This document shows, one piece after another, positions 7,343-14,234 of a stretch of 15,531 nt of DNA. Within the stretch, counting starts at the first letter, position 1. The number at the start of each line of letters is the position of its first letter. The translations under genes and the position numbers were made by a program. This DNA is from JBBRGG01 sp038240875 (GTDB lineage Bacteria; Planctomycetota; Phycisphaerae; Phycisphaerales; UBA1924). The stretch lies in contig JBBRGG010000062.1 of assembly GCA_038240875.1 (NCBI GenBank), positions 1 to 15,531 on the forward strand, written 5' to 3'. The notes under the pieces were generated by a model, which worked only from the letters and a program-made list of their open reading frames with translations, was not told the DNA's origin and ran no database searches.

Positions 7343-7699
7343 TCAGTACGAGTGATTGAGTGTTCCATTCGATGGGCGATCTGCTCCGAGATCCATCGTG
7401 TTGGTCGATATTGCCCGCGTTGTCGCTGCGGACGACTGTGACAAATGCCGCGGACGCATCTGCTCCAGTGCCGTCATCAGTATCCCGACCTCCGCGTCGA
7501 TCGCAGCGCATCGCTCTTCACAGCGCACCGCACGCGCGAGCAAATATTCGCGTTCCTGCGCCCGGCGATACCGCTCCATTTCCAGACACACAAGTCGCAT
7601 GTGAGCCTTATGAGGAAGCTGACCCGGGCGCGTGCTTGCGGACGATTTGAGGTCCGACGAAGATTTGCGAATTACTTTGCGTCGTTGTAGAACTGACAT
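7343..7699 (-). CDS. GvpV-like small coiled-coil gas vesicle protein
   Basis: Protein of 118 residues. The ATG at 7699 has AGGAG 7 bases upstream and lies 28 bases after the gvpN stop, so the longer reading frame that runs back into gvpN is not the real one. The N-terminus is basic (MSVLQRRKVIRKSSSDLKSS). The centre reads LPHKAHMRLVCLEMERYRRA then QEREYLLARAVRCEERCAAI, a helix with the L-E-x-E-(K/R)-x-R-R-x-x-E pattern I associate with GvpV-type small proteins found near gvpN. The C-terminal 45 residues are Ser/Thr/Arg-rich and probably disordered. Position and the central motif support a vesicle accessory role, but GvpV is short and divergent, so no symbol is given. Confidence 0.78.
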   Translation of the reverse strand: MSVLQRRKVIRKSSSDLKSSASTRPGQLPHKAHMRLVCLEMERYRRAQEREYLLARAVRCEERCAAIDAEVGILMTALEQMRPRHLSQSSAATTRAISTNTMDLGADRPSNGTLNHSY

Positions 7700-7727
7700 G
7701 ATTTTGCTCCTGGATGGTTGTGCAGGC

Positions 7728-8759
7728 TCAAGCCGCACGTATCGGGCGCGTCCGTGCTCGGGTACCGCTCGCGGCCGCACGGATCGCCGCAACATCCACT
7801 TCCTGCCCGCGCTGGTGGGCATCAAATACTTCGCGAAGCAGAGATTCGTGCTGGATAATGGCTCCAGAACGCCCCCCGCTGGTTCCGACGTAGTCTTGAC
7901 CTTCGTACAGAATGTCAAAGCTCACCGAACGAAAGAAAGCATCATCGGGATGAGCTTTGGCCTGCCTGTAAACCAGAATCTTCGCCATCGCAATGCACGC
8001 ACGAATCGTGGGTCGATGCGCCGTCGGACCTGCTGCCCGTAGGGTTCGCGCGATCTTCACCAGATACCCCGCGTCGTCGGCATCCAGGCCGCTCTTTGCT
8101 GCGGTAATTCCTTGTTCGGTTTCTTCGTCGTAGTGATCAACTTGAATAGTGATCAATCGGTCCAAGAGCGCGTCTTGGGCCTTGTGCACCCCCGCGTACT
8201 CCGCTGGGTTAGATGTAAAGATCGCCCGGAACCCGGGGTGAACGCGTAAGTAGCCATCGCTTCCGCCAAGTTTCGGGAGGTTGAGTATGCGCTCTTCAAG
8301 GATTGAGAGAAGCGTGTTGTTCGCCTCCGGCGGCGTTCGGTTGAACTCGTCATAGATCAGCGTGTGGCCTTCCTGGCACGCTGTGGTCAAACGATTGTCG
8401 ATCCAGTTCACCTTGAGCTTTTCCTCGGTCTTCAGAACCGAGTGAACGTAATTGTCGACCAGCGTGCTTTTGTGATAGCCAGCGTCGCGGCCAACTAGAT
8501 CGCTGGTTCCGAACTCGTCGTTACCGTGGATCAGCGATACCTGCCGACCAAGCTGGCTCGCGATGTGGAACGCCAAGGTTGTCTTCCCGGTCCCCGCCGG
8601 CCCGGCCAAATGCACCGGATATCCGACAGCAAGATACGTAAGGGCGCGCTCAGCTATTTCTTGAACTCGCGCGGTGGCGACAAATGAGTCGCTAGGCTTC
8701 AGGCTCATGCTCACTACCCCGCCGCGTCTTTCGCCAACACTCTGGTTGTAGGTGTTCAT
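7728..8759 (-). CDS. gvpN: GvpN, MoxR-type AAA ATPase of gas vesicle assembly
   Basis: Protein of 343 residues. After a variable start, the core opens at residue 24 (DSFVATARVQEIAERALTYL). Walker A is GPAGTGKT (53-60), Walker B region TLIYDEFNR (133-141), sensor 1 IFTSNPAEY (180-188), arginine-finger area DALLDRL (196-202), and the helical lid follows. A-G-Y-P-V-H-x-x-G-P-A-G-T-G-K-T-T is typical for GvpN. Family members (about 280-350 residues) assist vesicle growth; in cyanobacteria GvpN associates with GvpC. The C-terminus ends in an Arg-rich stretch (GTRARTRPIRAA) beyond the family core. The ATG at 8759 lacks a good Shine-Dalgarno; an in-frame ATG at 8708 is a serious alternative because the conserved part begins just after it. 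Confidence 0.95.
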   Translation of the reverse strand: MNTYNQSVGERRGGVVSMSLKPSDSFVATARVQEIAERALTYLAVGYPVHLAGPAGTGKTTLAFHIASQLGRQVSLIHGNDEFGTSDLVGRDAGYHKSTLVDNYVHSVLKTEEKLKVNWIDNRLTTACQEGHTLIYDEFNRTPPEANNTLLSILEERILNLPKLGGSDGYLRVHPGFRAIFTSNPAEYAGVHKAQDALLDRLITIQVDHYDEETEQGITAAKSGLDADDAGYLVKIARTLRAAGPTAHRPTIRACIAMAKILVYRQAKAHPDDAFFRSVSFDILYEGQDYVGTSGGRSGAIIQHESLLREVFDAHQRGQEVDVAAIRAAASGTRARTRPIRAA

Positions 8760-8981
8760 GACGGTTCTATCGGGCTTAGGAGTTAACGTCTAAAGGGTTC
8801 TTGATGGATTTGCGGACACTTTTACGCCTCTCTTCAAGCAGTTCCTGCAACGTTGTAAATACGCCAGCTGTCAAACTCCAGAAAGTAACAAAGGCCCGAG
8901 CATTCTTGCTCGGGGCCTGATTGAGGGTGTGCATTGTCGATTTCTCGAAGACTCCCTGCTACGACTCGTTGCCCGGACAAC
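8760..8981. promoter_or_regulatory. gvpC-gvpN intergenic spacer
   Basis: This 222-base spacer is far longer than any later one in the operon. It contains the hairpin at 8892-8918 and, on the minus strand downstream of it, a TTGACA at 8874-8869 without a convincing -10 box at the right distance. No open reading frame in it looks coding. A secondary promoter for gvpN and the genes below is possible but not shown. Confidence 0.5.
8892..8918 (-). terminator. Hairpin after gvpC, probable terminator or attenuator
   Basis: The plus strand reads AGGCCCGAGCA, TTCT, TGCTCGGGGCCT: an 11-base-pair GC-rich stem with one bulged base and a four-base loop. On the minus strand it lies 63 bases past the gvpC stop and is followed by TTGTTACTTTCT, a moderately T-rich stretch. 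This fits a factor-independent terminator, perhaps leaky so that gvpN and the rest are transcribed at a lower level. Confidence 0.72.
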
Positions 8982-10085
8982 TCATTTGTTTCGAGCCAAG
9001 CGCGTACTTGTACGACCCGAACCTGTGGCCGGTGTCCGCGAACGACCAAGCGAGCTGCCTGGACTCTTTTCGCGAGCAGGCTTGCTGGTTGTTGCTAAAG
9101 GTTGCGTCGAAGTAAGCGAAACGTTGGGAACAGGACGCGACCATGCTGGCTGGGTGTTTGTAGAGTCATCTGGCGTTACCGCTGTTGGTAAGATCGGCGA
9201 AGCAAGTCGCGCGGTATTCCGTGATTTTACCTTTGGCGAAGTCGCCTTCGGCGATGTCGCCTTTGGCGATGTTGAACGCTGATCACCACCACGCAGTAAA
9301 GCCACGTCCTGACGCAGGCGATCAACGAACGCGCGTCGAGCCAAGCCGTCTTGCGCTGCCTGAGCAAGCCGCTGCTTTCGGCATGCCTGCAGCATCGCTT
9401 CGGTATCCGACTGAATCGTTCGGACCTGCAGGCTTAGATCTTGCAAAGTACCTAAGCGAATCTCCGAAGCCTGTTGCCCACCTGTCTCGCGGCTTTGAGC
9501 CATCGTTGCGAGCAACTCGCCAAGGCTTACCTTCAAGTGATCAACCTGCTTGCGCCGCTCGTCGGCGTGTTCCTGCCCGCGATCCTGCCGACTCGCACTA
9601 ATAGTAGTGATCAGCTCGCCGATCTTGGCGCGGAAGTCGCTACTCCACGCCGAGAGTGACGCCATCTGGTCTTGCCTAGTGCCTGCTGCGTCAGCGCTCT
9701 GAGACAGGTGTTGATCTCGGTAGGCCTGTAGCATCTCATGGAGCGCTTCCTGCACATCTGTTACCCAGTCTTCAACGCCGCTGAGAAACTCGCCGCGCGC
9801 CTCGGAATCTTGCTGGGCGGTTTCAAGCCGCTGCCGACGCCACTGTGGGAGTAATTCAGCCATGTCCAGCCGAAGTGTGTCAACCCACTTGGTAACATGA
9901 TCAAGTACTTCACGATCACGCGACGTTGCACGCACGCCGTGCTGACGACGAAAGGACTCGAGCATCGCGGCAACATCCGTGCGCAAGGACGCGACCCACG
10001 CCGCAGCGTCATGGGTCACTCGCTCATGGTCTTGGATGGCAACTCGACCCAACGTTTTCCTGTCATTATCACGACGCGTGTTCAT
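8982..10085 (-). CDS. gvpC: GvpC-like outer gas vesicle protein with degenerate helical repeats
   Basis: Protein of 367 residues. Residues 18-265 hold about seven degenerate helical repeats; the clearest have a Trp or hydrophobic anchor at 30, 67, 107 and 147, so units are 37-40 residues. Each reads roughly W-V-x-x-(L/V)-(R/Q)-x-D-(V/M)-A-x-(M/L)-L and then R-R-Q/R-D-Q. Cyanobacterial GvpC has 33-residue helical repeats that wrap the GvpA ribs and stiffen the vesicle; the same role is inferred from this architecture and the place directly after gvpA. Residues 270-367 are a Ser/Thr/Pro/Arg/Lys-rich, basic, disordered tail beginning with three T-S-P-K-(A/V) units. The ATG at 10085 has AGGT 5 bases upstream; a TTG at 10097 in frame is less likely. 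Primary sequence identity to known GvpC is low, so the call rests on repeats and synteny. Confidence 0.83.
   Translation of the reverse strand: MNTRRDNDRKTLGRVAIQDHERVTHDAAAWVASLRTDVAAMLESFRRQHGVRATSRDREVLDHVTKWVDTLRLDMAELLPQWRRQRLETAQQDSEARGEFLSGVEDWVTDVQEALHEMLQAYRDQHLSQSADAAGTRQDQMASLSAWSSDFRAKIGELITTISASRQDRGQEHADERRKQVDHLKVSLGELLATMAQSRETGGQQASEIRLGTLQDLSLQVRTIQSDTEAMLQACRKQRLAQAAQDGLARRAFVDRLRQDVALLRGGDQRSTSPKATSPKATSPKVKSRNTARLASPILPTAVTPDDSTNTQPAWSRPVPNVSLTSTQPLATTSKPAREKSPGSSLGRSRTPATGSGRTSTRLARNK
9231..9275. repeat. Three 15-base in-frame tandem repeats in gvpC tail
   Basis: Units at 9231-9245, 9246-9260 and 9261-9275 share the core CTT(T/C)GGCGA(A/T)GT and differ at only a few positions. 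Read on the minus strand they encode T-S-P-K-A, T-S-P-K-A and T-S-P-K-V at the start of the basic tail. Confidence 0.85.
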
Positions 10086-10154
10086 GACGCACCTCAATTG
10101 CGCAGCCCGGTCAAGGCGACTGGCGCCACGCCCAGGAAGCAGTGGAAAGCAAAG

Positions 10155-10185
10155 AAGGGGTAACTCGTTTCCGATATCACCCCTT
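10155..10185 (-). terminator. Hairpin between gvpA and gvpC, probable attenuator
   Basis: On the minus strand the sequence AAGGGGTGATATCG, GAAA, CGAGTTACCCCTT forms a stem of about 13 pairs (two or three G-T pairs, one bulged A) capped by a GAAA loop closed by G-C. It is followed by CTTTGCTTTCC, a pyrimidine-rich stretch. It begins 28 bases after the gvpA stop. Leaky termination here would explain how gvpA outproduces gvpC, as seen in cyanobacteria. Confidence 0.7.
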
Positions 10186-10195
10186 GTTTTTCGAT

Positions 10196-10211
10196 CCTGT
10201 CGAGCGACAGG
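10196..10211 (-). terminator. Short perfect hairpin directly after gvpA stop
   Basis: CCTGTC-GAGC-GACAGG is a perfect 6-base-pair inverted repeat with a four-base loop, one base past the gvpA stop codon. Downstream on the minus strand is A-rich rather than T-rich, so on its own it is not a standard terminator. It may protect the gvpA transcript from 3' decay or work with the larger hairpin 10 bases further on. Confidence 0.5.
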
Positions 10212-10212
10212 T

Positions 10213-10431
10213 TCAGGCCGGCTGCGCGGCGGTCGCGGTCAGACCGATGGCCTCGGCGTACTTGAGGTACGTCTCGACCGACGCGATCACGACGCGAGCT
10301 TCGATGCTGACCAGCTCGATGCCCACAAGGGACACCTTCACAAAGGCATCGATTACGATGCCCTTATCCAAAATGCGGTCAACGACTTCGGCCAAACTGG
10401 AAGAATCCGTCGTCTTCTGAACCTTCGCCAT
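10213..10431 (-). CDS. gvpA: GvpA, major gas vesicle shell protein
   Basis: Protein of 72 residues, standard GvpA length. The core reads SLAEVVDRILDKGIVIDAFV, KVSLVGIELVSIEARVVIAS, VETYLKYAEAIGL: the N-terminal amphipathic helix, the two-stranded hairpin around V-G-I-E-L and the C-terminal helix. GvpA assembles into the ribs that make the gas-permeable, water-excluding cylinder and cones. The short C-terminus (TATAAQPA) is normal for the family. The ATG at 10431 has a consensus AGGAGG 7-8 bases upstream, the strongest ribosome binding site in the window, in line with the most abundant product. It is the first gene of the minus-strand series and is followed by two hairpins. Family certainty is very high. 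Confidence 0.98.
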   Translation of the reverse strand: MAKVQKTTDSSSLAEVVDRILDKGIVIDAFVKVSLVGIELVSIEARVVIASVETYLKYAEAIGLTATAAQPA

Positions 10432-10438
10432 GAGTAGA

Positions 10439-10444
10439 CCTCCT
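10439..10444 (-). promoter_or_regulatory. Consensus ribosome binding site of gvpA
   Basis: The minus strand reads AGGAGG followed by seven bases and the ATG of gvpA. It fixes the start codon and is the best match to the 16S rRNA tail in the window. Confidence 0.88.
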
Positions 10445-10650
10445 AATGAATCGTGCGAATCACTCGACCGTGGGCGACATGCCCGCGTTGCCCATCACCA
10501 GAAGGGTGAGCAACTCGCACAAATGCAGCTGGCCTTTGCTGACCAGTCGCGAAACTCATCGGCACCGCGTTGCGAATTGCTAAGTGCAGGCGCTCAACCC
10601 AAGCCTGAAATCCCTACATGAAGTGGACCGGCTGTGACGCCTGCGCACGC

Positions 10651-10662
10651 AGTACGCGTACT
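10651..10662. promoter_or_regulatory. 12-base perfect palindrome, candidate operator
   Basis: AGTACGCGTACT is its own reverse complement and lies about 220 bases upstream of the gvpA start. The half-site AGTAC recurs next to the CheA-like start codon. A homodimeric regulator site is possible; no binding is shown. Confidence 0.4.
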
Positions 10663-10834
10663 AGACGCCCGATAGCCAATGAGAAAATCTCTTTGCCGAT
10701 GGTCGAACGCTACCGGGCAGTGCATTTGGCTTACAGAATCTGTCGCCCTTGGTCGCTGTTCACCCAATCCCGAGGTCGCAACGTTTCTAGGGGGGTACTC
10801 GGCACCTTCTTCCCAATCAGGATCCAGTTCAGCC

Positions 10835-10848
10835 AAGTCGATCGACTT
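10835..10848. promoter_or_regulatory. 14-base perfect palindrome, candidate operator
   Basis: AAGTCGATCGACTT is a perfect palindrome in the divergent region, about 130 bases upstream of the CheA-like start and 400 upstream of gvpA. A 14-base perfect palindrome is unlikely by chance in a region this size, but GATC-centred palindromes can also be restriction or methylation remnants. Confidence 0.42.
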
Positions 10849-10976
10849 AATCAAGCTCGTCTTTAGCCGCGCTAGCAATTAGACGACCTCACTCTGTCGA
10901 AATGAGCGGAAATTACTGCAGGGCAGTTCTCGCACGAAGGTTCATTCTTTAGATCGGCGGATCGACGAGTACGTAC

Positions 10977-13900
10977 ATGATTCCAAACACGAACCATCAA
11001 ATTCTTCAAACGCTGTTGAGTAGTGCGCTCACTGCTATTCAATCTCATGCGCAAGACGTGGTTGCGTCGGCAGATGCCCCGCCCTATGCGGCTCTCTTGG
11101 GGCGACTCGCTACTATTAACTCGTCCATCCGCGAGCTCTCCAACATCGCTACTAACGCCAATCTAACCGCCCTTGCGCAGGACGCTATCGATGCACTCAA
11201 TTGCCTCGAAGAGTTAGCACAACATGCAGCGTTAGAAGATGATGACGCGCTCTCAATTGCTGATTACCTTGATTTATTGACACGTTCAACCGCGGAGGCT
11301 CTCGAAGCCCTTTCGACCTCTGCCGACGCCTCAGCAACGCAACTCGTTGACCAAGCCGAAGCCCCAGCCTCAAGCGAACCCCAGATCGAGGCTGGACAGA
11401 TCGAAGTTGAACAGATCGAAGTTGAACAGATCGAATCTGGACAAGCAGCCCAAAACGAACTACTTGACGGTCGCTCGCAAGTCCCCGAACTTGTCGCTGC
11501 TCCATCGCAACCCGCAACAGTCTCGTCGGATTTCGTAGGCAACGCGATTGTCGCAAACTCCGATGAAGAGCCTGCGGAGGCTGTTGACGCAGACACACAC
11601 TTCACACCGCTCCCTATCGAACTATACGAAACGGCGCTCGCCGAAGTCACCTCGGCCGATCTAACCCCGCCGAAGTTGCAAGAGTCAATCGTTGATCAAC
11701 CCACCGCGTCCGAAGCCGTCCAACCCGTTTCACAATCTCATCCGGTCACCGAACTTGGAAATGTCTCAACTACTTTCGAACAGACCAAGTCAGACGACGG
11801 AGCCAAGCGGCGTCAGCTCGACGACGCGATTTCAGCGCTCTCGGCCGCCGTCTCCTCCCTTCGAGCTCCTGCTGTCGACCTTCCAACCTCCTCCTCCCAA
11901 CCATCGTTTCCATCCGACGCTTTACCGCAACTTCAGTCAATTGCCCCCCCAACGCACCCATCTGATCAAAATTTGGATGGAATGACACACGCGGTTCTCG
12001 ACGCCGATGCCCAGACGTCCGACCAATTGCAGTCGGACTTCAACGCCGTTCCCATCCTCATCAACGTTTCTTCGGCACTCCCACCCGTCGAACCAGAAAC
12101 AGACTTGGGCGCTCACGATCAAGCTCATCAAGAACCTCTCGCGCCGGACAAAGCCTCGCCGACATGGGTTCCGATGTCTGACGTATTGGAACTCGATACC
12201 TTTTCCGGAATGGCGAATCCCACGCCTTGGTCTGCAAGCGCACAGGCCAACCAGCCCTTGACCCAAGATGCACCCGCCGATGAAGCCCAAGCGCCAGCCC
12301 AACCGCCGCTCGAACCACCGACCGTGCTCGAGCTTGTCTTCCCCCAAGATCTCGTGCAACCCGCCTCAAGCGATCAATTCGCGCCGCAGGTGCCGAGCTT
12401 TGAAGCTCCGACGATGATCGAAGGTGATGCCCCGGAGCTTACAGCCGAACAACTCGCGATGCTCAACGGTGCTCAAGAGCAAGCCGGCACTTGGGGAACC
12501 ACACCGCTGAGCCTGTCCCCGGAGAAAGCTTCATCACTCCAGTTCCTTGTGAACGACGTGAGGCAGTGTGCAGAACTTATCACCGCCGTCGTACCTCAAC
12601 TGCCCGACCTGGGCGTTCGCGACGATGTTGTGTCCGAACTGCTTCGCCTCAGCGAGGCGATGAACAAAGCTACGGCCGAATTTGAGTTCCGCTGCCTTCG
12701 AGAGCTCATCGTTCTAGTGGGAGATATCGGCGCCGGGCTTGTTGGTGTCACGGAAGAAATGCTTCCCGAAATCACTATCCGCCTGTTGTCGCTTCAATCG
12801 CTCATTCTTCAGCATGCAGGTGCCCTTGAAGTGGCTATGGAGACGACCTGGCCACTGCAAACTTTACGAGCACGCATTCACCGGATGCTGTCGGGCAAAT
12901 CCTTAGCGACGTGCATCCTTGCCTGGCATCGAAATGACGTCGAGCGCTGCACCGAACTCGACAAGGTTGTCGAAGGCATCGATCCGCCTCCGATCGTAGA
13001 GATCGCTGATGACACAAGTGATTGGCACCGCCCGGCCGCCAGCCAAGTTGGCGGGAAAAATAAAGCCGTCACAGCTATCAAGGTTGACCCCGTTGCAATC
13101 GAGGCGTTGCTTAGCATGGTGGGCGAAATGGCCCAGCACCAATCTTCGGTTCAATCTCACGCCGAGAAACTTCGGCTTGAATTCCCAAGCCACACGCACA
13201 TGCAGCATCTGAGCCGACACATCGAACTGCTTGAACGCTCCCTCGCAGGTATTCAGACCAGCATTATGGGCATGCGAACCCAGCCGCTCTCTCGTTTGGT
13301 CGACAATTATCCTCGAATAGTCCGCGATGTCGCCCGCCTAGCCGATCGTGAAGTCGAGCTGACCGTTCACGGCGGTAACACCTTGGTTGATGCCAGCGTC
13401 CTCGACGGCCTCGCCGAGCCGTTAATCATTTTACTTCGATACGCCGCAAGCCGTCTTATTGAATCTCCTGCGGATCGTCAGAAAGCCAATAAACCCGCCG
13501 CCGGATCAATGTCCATTACCGTCCGGAACCAAGGCAGCCAGATAGTCATCTCTGTCCAGGACGATGGCGGCGGCTTTGACCGAACCGAGATCGCTTCACA
13601 GATTCTCGCCGCGGGAGTGCTTAGTGCTGAGGAGTTAGACGACAACTCGGACGATCAGCTCGCAACGCTGTTGCTGGAGGGCCGAGTCATATCTAGCCCC
13701 CTAAGCAAAGTCGGCCCGATGCTGCAAACCAATCTCGGCGCAACGTTCACGATTCGAACCGAATCTGGACGTGGCTCCCAGATCGACCTGATCATCCCCA
13801 TGACATCGGCGATCCTGCCCTCTGTGCTTGTTGCCGTCGGCGCCTCCTGCTATACCGTCCCGCTCCAGTCCGTTGTAGAGATCACGCGAATCGAGCCTTC

Positions 13901-14234
13901 CATGCTCAGTTCCGTCATCGGCGGCACATGTCTTCGCCTACGCAACGAGGTATATGCCCTCGTCGACGCGCGCGATACACTCGGCGACCGCGTTGACGCG
14001 AGCAAGCCCGCCTTCGCGCTGATCGTCACCACCGGAGAGTCCAAAGCCGCGCTCGGCGTTGATCGCGTTATCAGTAAACGAGACGTCCTCATCCGGCATA
14101 TCGAAGACGCCGCGCTTCGACGCGGTCCGTTCAGCGGCGCCACGCTTACCCGCGAAGGCACTGTCAGCCTGGTGCTCGATGTACAGCGTCTTCTCTCCAT
14201 TCGTCCGGCCAGTGTGCCCGCTCACGCTGCGTAG
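10977..14234 (+). CDS. CheA-like protein with degenerate phosphotransfer and ATPase domains and a CheW domain
   Basis: Protein of 1085 residues. Residues 1-115 are helical and resemble a P1/Hpt bundle but lack the H-x-x-K-G phosphoacceptor motif. Residues about 115-520 are a disordered Pro/Ala/Gln/Asp-rich linker with Q-I-E-V-E repeats. Residues 525-650 form another helical bundle, again without the motif. Residues 703-775 match the CheA dimerisation segment (VDPVAIEALLSMVGEM). About 785-935 is an ATPase-like domain in which the N-box reads L-L-R-Y-A-A-S-R-L-I-E (Tyr822 replacing the essential Asn), the G1 box DDGGGFD (862-868) is kept, and the glycine-rich G2 lid is lost. Residues 945-1080 are a CheW/P5 domain. 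It is probably a pseudokinase scaffold or receiver-coupling protein. Start ATG has only a weak Shine-Dalgarno. It is divergent from gvpA; no CheY, CheW or receptor gene follows. Confidence 0.88.
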   Translation: MIPNTNHQILQTLLSSALTAIQSHAQDVVASADAPPYAALLGRLATINSSIRELSNIATNANLTALAQDAIDALNCLEELAQHAALEDDDALSIADYLDLLTRSTAEALEALSTSADASATQLVDQAEAPASSEPQIEAGQIEVEQIEVEQIESGQAAQNELLDGRSQVPELVAAPSQPATVSSDFVGNAIVANSDEEPAEAVDADTHFTPLPIELYETALAEVTSADLTPPKLQESIVDQPTASEAVQPVSQSHPVTELGNVSTTFEQTKSDDGAKRRQLDDAISALSAAVSSLRAPAVDLPTSSSQPSFPSDALPQLQSIAPPTHPSDQNLDGMTHAVLDADAQTSDQLQSDFNAVPILINVSSALPPVEPETDLGAHDQAHQEPLAPDKASPTWVPMSDVLELDTFSGMANPTPWSASAQANQPLTQDAPADEAQAPAQPPLEPPTVLELVFPQDLVQPASSDQFAPQVPSFEAPTMIEGDAPELTAEQLAMLNGAQEQAGTWGTTPLSLSPEKASSLQFLVNDVRQCAELITAVVPQLPDLGVRDDVVSELLRLSEAMNKATAEFEFRCLRELIVLVGDIGAGLVGVTEEMLPEITIRLLSLQSLILQHAGALEVAMETTWPLQTLRARIHRMLSGKSLATCILAWHRNDVERCTELDKVVEGIDPPPIVEIADDTSDWHRPAASQVGGKNKAVTAIKVDPVAIEALLSMVGEMAQHQSSVQSHAEKLRLEFPSHTHMQHLSRHIELLERSLAGIQTSIMGMRTQPLSRLVDNYPRIVRDVARLADREVELTVHGGNTLVDASVLDGLAEPLIILLRYAASRLIESPADRQKANKPAAGSMSITVRNQGSQIVISVQDDGGGFDRTEIASQILAAGVLSAEELDDNSDDQLATLLLEGRVISSPLSKVGPMLQTNLGATFTIRTESGRGSQIDLIIPMTSAILPSVLVAVGASCYTVPLQSVVEITRIEPSMLSSVIGGTCLRLRNEVYALVDARDTLGDRVDASKPAFALIVTTGESKAALGVDRVISKRDVLIRHIEDAALRRGPFSGATLTREGTVSLVLDVQRLLSIRPASVPAHAA
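11382..11441. repeat. Four 15-base in-frame tandem repeats in the CheA-like linker
   Basis: Units start at 11382, 11397, 11412 and 11427; each begins CAGATCGA and encodes Q-I-E followed by A-G, V-E, V-E or S-G. The middle two are identical. The repeat lies in the disordered linker and keeps the frame. Confidence 0.88.

Larger units (their letters stand above)
10432..10976. promoter_or_regulatory. Divergent control region between gvpA and the CheA-like gene
   Basis: These 545 bases separate the gas vesicle operon from the plus-strand signalling gene and must contain promoters in both directions. I could not place a convincing sigma-70 or sigma-54 promoter by eye. The region contains two perfect palindromes (10651-10662 and 10835-10848) and a smaller GTACGTAC at 10969-10976. 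A minus-strand frame from a TTG at 10878 to 10594 (94 codons) has a GAGGT before it and could be a small gene, but its composition is not convincingly coding. No tRNA or other RNA gene is recognised. Confidence 0.6.

Noticed and set aside
7700..7918. Upstream extension of the GvpV-like frame into gvpN
   Set aside because: It overlaps conserved gvpN sequence in another frame, and the ATG at 7699 has a clear AGGAG site.
8869..8874. TTGACA on the minus strand upstream of gvpN
   Set aside because: No acceptable -10 box at 15-19 bases; one hexamer alone is not a promoter.
10594..10878. Minus-strand 94-codon frame in the divergent region with GAGGT before a TTG start
   Set aside because: Non-ATG start, no recognisable domain, mixed composition, and it covers both palindromes; kept only as a note in the intergenic entry.
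11197..12369. Several minus-strand frames of 70-140 codons inside the CheA-like linker
   Set aside because: They are antisense shadows of a repetitive low-complexity coding segment and are rich in Arg, Gln and Ser as expected for such shadows.
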